Part shown: positions 18,027 through 27,010 of the stretch, in pieces | Layout: every line of letters begins with the position of its first letter | Position numbering within the stretch: position 1 is the stretch's first letter | Assembly (NCBI GenBank): GCA_004114245.1 | Contig: QZWS01000082.1 | Location: 1 to 28,403 of the forward strand | Reading direction: 5' to 3' | Origin: Zoopage sp. CT-All | Lineage: Eukaryota > Zoopagomycota > Zoopagomycetes > Zoopagales > Zoopagaceae | Length of the DNA stretch: 28,403 nucleotides | Notes under the pieces: generated by a model | What the model saw: only the letters and a program-made list of their open reading frames with translations | Databases searched by the model: none | What the model was told of the DNA's origin: nothing | Translations under genes and position numbers: made by a program

Positions 18027-20692
18027 TCACAACTGATACTTGAACCGGACAAAACCTTGCTTGTCAGGCCAGAACCAAGCATCCCCGGCAGCAACCGCCA
18101 AGCATAATACCAGCGCAAGCGACAGCCAGAAATATATATGCCGCTCACGATTAAGGGTGTGGACCCGCTCTGCCATACAATTCAACTCCTGCTGAAGACG
18201 CTCCGATTCTTCCGACACGGTCTTGAACAGGCCATGCGTGTCCGTGGACGCGTCGATTCGCTCGACGAACGCCGGTACATTATGACCCAAGATCGCTGAC
18301 GACATGCCGATGGGACTCTCTGCCCTGGTGAGAGCATTGAAATCCTCTTCGGAAATCTTGGACACAAGCATCCTTTGCCTGAGCTGGGTATCCGATGGTG
18401 TGGCCGGAATGAGCGTCGTCTCGGTTTGGTCGCGCAGACGATTAGACTCGACCTGGCGGAGCCGGTTCTCGAGATTCAGCGTTTTCTCGACATTTGCATA
18501 TTCTATTTTCTCGGAAAACCATAGTTGAGCACGAAGCTGCTTGGCCTCTGTCTCCTGCTCGCGCAGCACGTCCTTGACAGCATTCAGCTGTCTTTTCAGC
18601 GAGTCCACAATTTTCTCGTATTCTATAATTACCGGGTCCGCATTTGCCATAAAGGACGAATCGGGGATGGCTGTTTCACCATCGGCGTCATCGCAGGCGT
18701 CAGGAACAGCGCTCGCAGCCATCTTGTCGGTGGTCTGATCCGATTTCGGCAATTTGGGTCGCTTCTGACATCGACGTGGTATAGCCGGGACTCCATGAAT
18801 GGATTTTGCTGAGGATTCCGCGTCAGCGATCGGCATAGCATGCTTCACGGTCTTCTCCTTGGCGGCACGTGCTGCAATCAATTCTGCAGCTGTCTGAACA
18901 GCGGTATCAGGTATCCGCTTCACTTCGACATCATTTTCCAAATCCTTCTCGTCAAAAGGACTGCCGACAGAGAGCGTCGACGAGAAGACATGTCGTGGGC
19001 TGGGGCTGGGCGTGATAGACCGACGCGGGATGCTCGAGCCTCGGTCATGCACCGATCGAGATCGTCGATGCCTACCATCCGATTCCTGGCCAAACCCTCG
19101 ATGCGACTCGCTTTCTTCGAGGAGAGAGCGAAGGCGGGATATCTCTGCTTTGAACTTGGCTATGATTGTGTGCAGCTGCGCGACATCTGTGGTCATTTCC
19201 TCATTCAGCGAGACGATATTCTTGATGTTTCTAGTGCGACCTGCGTATTTGAGCGTGTTCTAGGCAGCAGTTAGCCATCAAACTGATGCACAGCGAGGGG
19301 CCTGCCAGCGTCTCTGCATGGTTTAGAGCGGCTGGTGAGACACACGCAATCATCAACGTTTGACTGTTGCCGCCCAGTGAGTCTTGCAGCAGTCGCGTGA
19401 GCTTGGAGTCTAACGGATTGAGCGCAATGAATGGATGCCGACGACTCACCTCGATAGGGCACATGGCCGCCCTTTTTGCGACCCTCCGATAGCGCGCTAA
19501 TGACATTGCCGAGTGCCGACAGGCCTTGATTGATGTTAATGCCCTCCTTGGCACGATCCCCGCTGGCGTTGGTGCGCTTGAGCCGCTCGGAGCCCGCCAG
19601 ATCAACGAAATGCATCTTGGAGGTGATGACAGTCCACTCGCCGTCGCCGCTGGCGCCGCCATCGACGCTCATGGAGCTCAGCCGACCGCTGGCAACCCCA
19701 GTCGGCATGCTCATTCGCTTATCCCGCCAAGACGAGGCGGGCATGACGGGTGTGCGTGAGCGACCATTGGACGACTCGCCCGACCTCCACTTATCCTGTC
19801 GTAGCGTGACACTGAAAATGGCATGGCTCCGCGACGACTTCTCATTCATGTCTGTGCTGCCAGTCTGCCGGCGCCATGACCCAGTGGCCAGCTGCCGCAT
19901 GACCTCCTCTGCCGACCCGACCGGCACCTCTCGCACCCCGACCCAATAAATCTTGCCGTGGGGATCCTCACGAATCTGCACATTTGCCTGCTGCGCGGCC
20001 GCAGCCGAGAGCTGATCAGGGGAGCTGTGCGGGAGAGCGGGAGTAGCCAGCAAATCGATCAGATCTTCGTTGTAGATCTCGAGGAAGGAGATCCGGACTT
20101 GGGCACGGGTCGTCGGCGGGAGATGCTTGAGAAAGGCAAATATATCGGTGACGGCGCGCGGAATGATGCCGAGCTTCTCAACGCTGATAATCCCCGTCGC
20201 GTCGCCGGTGCCCATAGTGTGCGTCTTTCCGGACGATGTTTGTCCCTAGCCGGATCAGCAATCTGCATGGCAACTGCATGGCACATACATATGCCAATAT
20301 TGTCACGTTGTAGCCTATAGAATAGATAGCATGCGCAGCGCCCAGAGCCAGCAGTCGTACCTTCAAGAAAGCGATGCAGCATCGGGTACACCGTCTCGGA
20401 ATACACCTTGGCCTGGGACGAGCCGGGATGAAAGATATGGTCGAACTTGAACTGCTTTTGGTCGGGCATCACAGCGAGCGTGGTGGGATAGGCGGGATTG
20501 AGCAGGATGACTTCGGTGGGAAGATTATTGGGCGGGCGGACCATGAGCTCATGCTGATTCAGCGGCCGCACACGGACGGCTGCAATGGGAAACGGTAGCG
20601 GGCGGGAGTGATGGGGATGGGCGAATACCAACTTTGACGGACGTGGATTGGGGGTCGTCGGGGCCGTGGATGGCGGACTCGGGCCGCTGCAT
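18027..20692 (-). CDS. Kinesin-4-type motor with C-terminal transmembrane segment
   Basis: Exons (minus): 20692-20629, 20579-20361, 20314-20289 (26-nt microexon), 20245-19450, 19409-19306 and 19259-18027; phases sum to 813 aa. The motor domain is at the N-terminus: [10 protein letters not shown]-loop [12 protein letters not shown] (from about 104), switch [12 protein letters not shown], switch [15 protein letters not shown], then [18 protein letters not shown] and [25 protein letters not shown] and the A-G-D-R-KEGI wording point to the kinesin-4/KIF4-KIF21 group. A neck follows [15 protein letters not shown] Ser/Arg-rich linker and two coiled-coil stretches come next. The tail has a hydrophobic span (about 778-800, [17 protein letters not shown]) and 13 residues after it. 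A membrane-anchored cargo link is inferred. Loop L12 region carries an unusual Ser-rich insert before the switch II strand. Confidence 0.92.
19260..19305 (-). other. GC-AG intron in the kinesin gene
   Basis: The donor is ACGCTG|GCAGGC and the acceptor CTGCCTAG; 46 nt, with a GCTAAC branch box. Removal restores the family-wide ETL-NTLKYA motif exactly. No GT donor does. Confidence 0.8.
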
Positions 20693-20972
20693 GTTCAGGC
20701 GACAACCGACACGACAGCTGTCGCGCAAGTGAGATATGGCAGCCACCTTTGAATAGTGCCATTCAGTAGTATAAGAGACTGTTATGGATACATGGCCTTG
20801 TAAAAGATCCTTTCTACTACATCATCCAGCCCTACATCCTAATGATCTTGCCCAATTACCGTTATTCCAACAACTATGTGCCCACAGGAAGTGGAACCAT
20901 AGCTGTGAAGCCACAGAGAGAGGGTAAAGCGCTAGCATTCCCGGTTGCTGTGAAGTCACAAATCCCATCGAT
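20693..20972. promoter_or_regulatory. Divergent promoter region of kinesin and AP-3 delta
   Basis: 280 bp lie between the two ATGs. About half is an LTR-like repeat (20730-20872). On the AP-3 side, GCTGTGAAG-C/T-CACA occurs twice (20902-20915 and 20947-20960), a possible regulator site pair. No TATA box is clear. Confidence 0.5.
20730..20872 (-). mobile_element. LTR-like repeat (solo copy)
   Basis: 143 bp. On the minus strand it starts TGTTGGAATA and ends GCTGCCATATCTCA. It is alike over its length to the tandem copies at 11166-11446 (shared blocks TACAAGGCCATGT and AGTCTCTTATACTACTGAAT). It looks like a solo LTR; no internal part and no obvious target-site duplication. Fossil, moderately old by its difference from the other copies. 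Confidence 0.6.
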
Positions 20973-23900
20973 ATGTTCGAAAAATCCCTCAACGATGTCA
21001 TCCGCGGGCTACGCGCCAATAAGCGCGACGAATCCAAATACCTCGCCGCCTGCATATCTGATTGCCGCGTGGAAATATCCTCGCAGTCCATGGACATCAA
21101 ATCCCAGGCAATCCTCAAACTCGTATGGCTGCACATGCTTGGCTACGACTCCAGCTCTTGGGCCGCCTTCCATGTGGTCGAGCTGATGGCGCAGGCGCGC
21201 GTGCAATACAAGCGGGTGGGGTATCTGGCCGCAGTGGTGTTGCTCAGGGGCGAGGCTTCCGCCGGGATGATGATGCTGGCGACGAACAACATCAAGAAGG
21301 ATCTCGCGGAGCGTAATCCCATCGTAGTGGGAATGGCCCTCGCCGGGATCTCAGAGTTTGCTGGTGCTGATCTCGCGCGGGATATTGTTCAGGATGTGCT
21401 GGTTCTGACCAGCGATACCCGGCCTGTTGTGCGCAAGCGTGCCGTTGTTGCGCTCTACAAACTTTTGCTGCTCCTTCCCGAGACGTTCGCTGCGTGTGTG
21501 GGGAGGTTCAGGGAAAAGTTGGAGGATAGCGACCCGGGAGTGGTGTCGTGCACGGTCAGCGTGCTATGTGAGATCTCGCGGACGAGTCCCATGATTTGCT
21601 TGCCGTTCGCGCCGCAACTATTTCGACTGTTGAACAGTGGATCGGTGAACAATTGGATGCTGATTAAGCTTGTCAAGCTGGTATGTGCTTCCGCGCTCCT
21701 TCTGTGAATAGCAATGCTCGACTAGTTTTCGCACCTGTGCCCCCACGAGCCGCGATTGACGAAGAAGCTCGTCGCTCCGATTGCCAGCTTGATTAAAACG
21801 ACGCCGGCGACGTCGCTCCTCCACGAATGCCTTCAAATAGTTATTTCCACGCCAATGCTTGATGCCGCTGCTCGGCTTGAAAATGCTGACGATGGGGATA
21901 CACTATTGAACGCGGTGACCGGTAAACTCAAGGCGTTCTTCGAGGATTCCGATCCAAATCGTAGGTCTATCGCCACGTTATGTGCATAGCACTATACGAG
22001 TGATTCGTAGTGCGGTTTGTTGGGCTCATGTGTTTGAAGCCTCTGGGCGCGCGATTCCCATACCTCGTTCGGCAATACACCGACGATATCATGCCGTGCT
22101 TGAGCGATCCGGATTTGAGCATTAGGCTCCGTGCAGTTGAACTGCTTCCAAGCTTGGTGAGCGCCTTCTCTCGTATGCCATCCAACTGATATGCCATTGT
22201 AAAGCTAACGCGTGCCAACCTGCCTGAAATCGTCAACCTCCTGCTTGCGCAGCTACTGCCCTACCGCGTCCGCCCAATTGGTGCACCGACACCTCCAGTG
22301 CCGCGCTCCCAGCTGCTTCCAATCCATCGTCAAGCCATTGCTCGTTCCATTCTCGCATTGACTACTGGTGCCTCGCGCAACTATGTCAACGTCACTAGTT
22401 TTTCTTGGTGCATTGGCTCGCTGTTCGAGCTCTCGATGGTCCATGGTCTTGGCAACGAAATTCAGCAAGAGATTGCGGACATAATGGTGGATATCGCTGT
22501 GCGCGTGCCCGATGCCCGCAATGATCTTGTCTCGCGGGTAGAAATATCCTTGCTAGCAGATGGCTGGCATAGCGACGAGTTGATGAAAGCATTCGTTTGG
22601 ATCGTTGCAGAGTATGCAAAGTGCGTCATTGGCATGTTTCTGTGGCGTCGACATTGCTGTATAGGCTTCTGAGCGATGTGAACAGCGTGGTTGCCATGGT
22701 GGAGAAGTTGCTGACGTTTCCGTCGACTAATGACGCCGTATACGTTTCGGCCATCGCGAAACTTGCTGCTGTTGTCGGCCTTGACAAGTGTTCCATTTCG
22801 GCATTGGAGGCGCGGTGGGCACGGCTGTTACCCAGCGAAGACCGAGAGGCATGCGAGCGTGTTTTGCTGTATCGACAGCTTCTTAAGATTAGCGACCGGC
22901 TCGGAGATTTTGAATCACCGTCAAGGGTTTTGTTTGGTATTGGCTCCAGGACGGGCGATGCTACGAATTCTTTGACTCCGCCCGATGCGATGGAATTGGC
23001 TTCTAAATGGAATGCCATTGAGGAGCCACTGTCGAAGGAATCGATGTTCTGGAAAGGCCCGCTGCTTTGGGGGCTACACGATCAGCCCAGAGTGACTGAG
23101 CCAGTCGATTCAACGTCTGCCAATAAAACTAGCTCGCGACAAGGAGTAACACCATCAGTGTCTTATGCCAATGTTTCTGATGTTTGCAAAGAATCGTCCC
23201 CAGGATACCTTGTTCTATCTTGAGGAGAGTGATAGTGTAGAACAAATGGCAACCTCGGCAGGCGTTGCTGTCCTATCTCTGAGCATGCCTCCGCCAGCGA
23301 TCGATTCTGCTAAAGGCAATGAACTACATGTGAGTCCCTCCGAGCCTTTGATCCGTGTTGTTCCGCTCGACGCGTTTGTACCGCGAGCTTCCATCGGGGT
23401 GATCCATCAGAGTATTCTCGGTTCAGCTGCATCCCCTGCACCTTTAAATGGCGAGCTCCGAAGCGCTAATCATCTTCCGCGACTAGTAATCCCAGCGTTC
23501 ATGTACGTATTTAATTATATATATATAGGCAGAAGGCGATTTACGCAACGAAGAAGTCATTCCAACAAGACGCAAAAAGACGAAAAAGGTATAAATATCA
23601 CTAACTGCATTGTCGTCGATATATCCCTTGTAGGCCAAGCATGATGGCACAGCGAAAAAATCGCGCTCTAAAGTGGCACGTACTGTCGCGCTGTTGGACG
23701 ACGATATTGACGTGCCTATTGAACTGCTAAAGCTGGACGATGCGCCAAAGGATATGTGGAATCAGGACGCCGAAATGACTGAAGCCTTGTTGGCACCATC
23801 GAGCAATGGTGTGCTCAAAGAAATCGGGCAAGTAGAACAGAAACACGTAGAAGGCATTCAGCCAATCAATTCCGGTCTTCATATTGTGAGCGATGATATT

Positions 23901-24712
23901 GCTCGTCTGGTACGTTGCTAGCCTTTACTTGTGTTGCTAATTTCGGACAAGGAATGGTCATGTAAACTTCAAAGCGAGCAGCCCGAGCCCGGACTATTTG
24001 GACGGCCTCAATTGACGGTGTTCCTGCGGATCGACTCTGCAGCTGCGGAGAACGCTTGGACAATCGACGAGGCGGAAATGGAGTTTACACCCTCTGACGA
24101 TTTGGTTGCAATGAACGCGAACGAGCGGAGCTGCTTTCCCCTTGCCACGAGCGAGGACAGGGAGCTGATTCTAAGCATGAAGCGCGGCTATATTGTCAAA
24201 TCTGGCATGCAGTTCGCTGGATACATCAACTATGCTCAGCGCGTGAGGGTGCTCTGCCAGCTCTATAAATTTGATGATATTGCTAGAATCCCGATGCAAC
24301 GTCGTCATTCAGACAAATGTTCTTCGATATGAAAATTACCGCCGAATCGTTTTTAAACGAAATAGTCCACCCCTGCCATGGTGATAGCATAGAGCACTAC
24401 TCATTCGAAGCAGCGACGTCGGTCTTGCAGATGGAAAATGGCGAAGTGAATGCCAGTTTGCACAGGTTGTGCCAAAATGCCACAGCCTCGAGCAAGGCGC
24501 TGTGCGTACACGCTCGCGATGACGACGATCGTTGTGTGGTTCATGCGACGAGCTGTTGGACCGGCGGGGAGATCCGGGTCGTTTTCTCCAAACGATGGTC
24601 GTGTCTATCACTTGTGATGTCGTGCACGGATGAGCAGGATGTTCCGCTGGCAAACCTCATCGGCGAGGAAATGACTGAGGCGTTAGTGTACAGTGGGGTT
24701 GTAAACATATGA
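20973..24712 (+). CDS. AP-3 complex subunit delta (large adaptin)
   Basis: Ten exons: 20973-21680, 21726-21960, 22011-22156, 22205-22620, 22665-23145, 23192-23485, 23529-23588, 23634-23909, 23952-24242 and 24287-24712; nine GT-AG introns of 42-50 nt, total 1110 aa, close to animal AP-3 delta. The start MFEKSLNDVIRGLRANK matches delta-adaptins (MFEKTLTDLVRGIR). Conserved pieces follow: KLVWLHMLGYDSSSWAAFHV, KRVGYLAAVVLL, KLEDSDPGVVSCTVSVLCEI, NNWMLIKLVKL and DPDLSIRLRAVELL. The HEAT-repeat trunk spans about the first 600 residues. The hinge is Ser/Pro-rich with a Lys/Arg patch (PTRRKKTKK). The C-terminal part is delta-specific. AP-3 sorts cargo from Golgi/endosomes to vacuole or lysosome-like organelles. 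The best-supported spliced model in the window. Confidence 0.95.
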
Positions 24713-24843
24713 GGGGTAATATGCGCACTTGAGCCTGCATTATCAGGGCAAAGTGACAATGTCCAGATTGTTAGAAATCTCTGCGCGATGGCACGTGCAC
24801 CGGTGACAGGCGACACTTGTCAAAACAGTCACAATATCACCAC

Positions 24844-25271
24844 ATGCCTCCAGCTGCAGCACCCCGCGTGTCGCTCATCGCGAACCGCTCCAGCTCGTCC
24901 AAGCCGCGATGCTTGCTGGTCCGCTTTGAGCAGACCAAAACCGCGTTTGTTTCGGTGCCAGCAGATCAACCACTCGATGACTTTGTCGGCCTCATAAGCG
25001 CGGCCTGCGGCTTGGCCCGCCCGTCAGACGGATTCAGGCTGTTGGTAAAAGACATTGACAGCAGCGGTGTTCCCAGAGCATCGTATTCAGTATGGAGGAC
25101 GGACGCGTCCGCAGATGATCTCGGTTTGCCGGATTTCGCAGAGGTCTTTGTCCGCAGAGCCGGGGACAGTGGTGATGCACGTTCCCATCGTCTGTCCTAG
25201 ATTTACTTTTGACCGTAGACGAAATTGATTGGGTCGAGTATCCAGCAAACTATGACGAAGCCAATGTGTGA
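24844..25271 (+). CDS. Small two-exon protein, possibly ubiquitin-like fold
   Basis: Exons 24844-25171 and 25219-25271, with a 47-nt intron (GTGATG to CGTAG, TTGAC branch); 126 aa. The ATG at 24844 is the first in frame. After a Ser/Pro-rich start, CLLVRFEQTKTAFVSVPADQ, a helix DDFVGLISAACGL, FRLLVKD, and then SADDLGLPDFAEVFVRR follow a beta-beta-alpha-beta-beta order like ubiquitin/PB1 folds. The second exon adds an acidic tail (DEIDWVEYP). Unspliced reading would end RSHRLS instead. No named family is recognised, and the fold guess is weak. Confidence 0.55.
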
Positions 25272-25427
25272 CTGCCGTGGAGCATCGTCGGCTCCAACCT
25301 GGCTTGGCTGCATTATCCAGCAGCTAATGCACGCGTCGTTATCATGTAATGTTGAGCTTGGCTGTTCACGGTTCAGGTCACTCTACACTTCGTAAAACAT
25401 CGTATGCAGCAAGCCTTTTCCCCGGGC

Positions 25428-25434
25428 TATAAAG
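25428..25434 (+). promoter_or_regulatory. TATA box
   Basis: TATAAAG sits in a GGGC-TATAAAG-GCC setting, a textbook TATA context and unusually clear for this window. It lies 40 bp before an ATG in good context (CTACCATGTC). Confidence 0.45.
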
Positions 25435-25467
25435 GCCAACCAACTCCAGCCACTCTTCCTGGCTACC

Positions 25468-25569
25468 ATGTCAATCATACAAAGCACAAGCATTTCAGTT
25501 AGAGAATCTTTCCGTTTTCCACAAGAATCCGGGCGCAACAGCACGTGTAAATCAACCGAAATAAATTAA
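25468..25569 (+). CDS. Possible 33-aa micro-ORF
   Basis: ATG to TAA, 33 codons, beginning MSIIQSTSISVRES and ending CKSTEIN. It directly follows a TATA box at the expected distance. No homologue is recognised. It could instead be part of a non-coding RNA, or chance within the 3' UTR of the minus-strand gene. Low confidence. Confidence 0.25.
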   Translation: MSIIQSTSISVRESFRFPQESGRNSTCKSTEIN

Positions 25570-25607
25570 ACGCAAATAACTAATACTTTTCGTCGATCAC
25601 TATCCAA

Positions 25608-26947
25608 CTAGCGCAGCTTTTTGCCCCTTGTCGTTGTCTATAGACCATCAACCCAGCTGAAGCAGCGCATGAAGCATACCTTGGGGGTTCGAGGCGATGT
25701 TAATATCCATTTCTCTGCCGTAGCCTTGGTCACCGTTTCATCATTTCCCCTTGCTTGCGATTTCAAAATTTGCTCGGCCTGGCATCATTGAGCAGCAATC
25801 AGACAATGGCTCAGCATCATACCTGCACGCGTAGTCTTAGCAGCTCCATTTCGACATTCCCGCCAAGGCTACTTTTGCCAACAGTGGAAGAGGATGCGTC
25901 CTTTGCGTGGGTTCCAGCAATTGCACCAGCAAATGCCTGCCGGAGCCATTCACCGCTATCATCCGCCCCTGTACTGACGTTGGATACCGCGTTTCTGGAG
26001 CCCCTGCTTGTGGTCGTCTTTCGTCTTTCCTCGCTCTTGCTCTCGGGGATAACCACAGCGAATCCGCTCTGTAGGGATTGTCGCGGACGGCGCGGCGTTT
26101 TCTGGCGCAGCTTGGTCGGCTTGTACTCGGCAGGAGATGGAACAATCACATCCAGAGGTATTTTTGAGGCCTTTACTGCAGTATTTTTACGACGAGGAGT
26201 CTGTGTTCGACGCATCTTGACGGGCGTAACGCTCTCTGCGTTCGCCGCCACAACCGAGGCTTTCGATTTTTTAACAGACATGGCGCGTATGTTTTCAAGC
26301 GCAACAATGGCCGACCGCCGACGTTTGAGCAAGACTGACCGCGATCGCTCGTTGCCCATATCCTGTGACTCGGCGTCGCTCGATTTATCCATATCGACAT
26401 CGTCAACACATTCTTCCACGGTGACAACAACTGGTGCTGGACAATCAACCGGTATACCTCGCGAATCGACAGCTCCCGAAGCAGTAATATGAGCCTTGCT
26501 CTCAGACTGTCGAGGTTTCGGTCGTATTTCTGCCTTTGCATACGCGGCTTCTGGTGGCACATGAATAGCATCGTCTGCCAAGACCGACGCCGGCGCATCC
26601 GCCTTGTCACATCCATGTGCCGCCCTGATGATATCATCTCCACCACCAAACACGTCAAAATACATGGATTGGTCAGCAACCACCTCTTCCATCTCGACCA
26701 CGTCGTCATCAATCTCGTCGTTTGACAAGAATCCCGGGCTTCCGGGATCCATGCTGACGCCAAAGCGCGATTTCATCACCCCGCAAAACTGCTGATACTC
26801 GTTCTGAAGGCTTCGGCGCGCGTTTCGGGCATATCGTATGAGAAGCGGAGTGTTGGATGCAGCTGCGACTGGTGCGGCAAGCGCGCGAAGGCGAGGAGAT
26901 GTTCTTGGCGACGGCGTCCGTGCCGAATCCCTCATCGGAGATTTCAT
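25608..26947 (-). CDS. Disordered, basic nuclear-type protein of unknown function
   Basis: Three exons, 26947-25823, 25778-25680 and 25637-25608, with introns of 44 and 42 nt; 417 aa. The N-terminus has Ser/Thr-Pro sites (TPSPRTSPR) and one ordered helix (ARNARRSLQNEYQQFCGVM). The middle is acidic, then strongly basic with NLS-like KRRRSAI, TPRRKNTAVK and TPRRPRQS. The C-terminus is a short coiled coil (MELLRLRVQ joined to AEQILKSQ) and ends SPRTPK-TTTRGKKLR. Many S/T-P motifs suggest CDK regulation. A chromatin or kinetochore role is only a guess. It shares a 63-bp divergent promoter with the next gene. Confidence 0.65.
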
Positions 26948-27010
26948 TCTGGAGTGGTATGTGCGTGGAGGAGGGCGGCGGCGACGATGGTTGGCTCGCG
27001 ATCACTGTTG
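26948..27010. promoter_or_regulatory. 63-bp divergent promoter
   Basis: This is all the sequence between the ATG of the nuclear-type protein (minus) and the first ATG of the membrane-protein gene (plus). It is too short for two separate promoters of usual size. Confidence 0.45.

Larger units (their letters stand above)
25272..25607. other. Intergenic region with TATA box and micro-ORF
   Basis: This lies between convergent gene ends (plus-strand gene at 24844 and minus-strand gene ending 25608). Apart from the TATA box at 25428 and the micro-ORF at 25468-25569, nothing is recognised. Confidence 0.4.

Noticed and set aside
23486-23528. Shorter intron options (22-26 nt) at the AT-rich stretch in AP-3 delta
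   Set aside because: The 43-nt intron from GTAATC keeps phase, matches the usual intron size and needs no unusual splicing.
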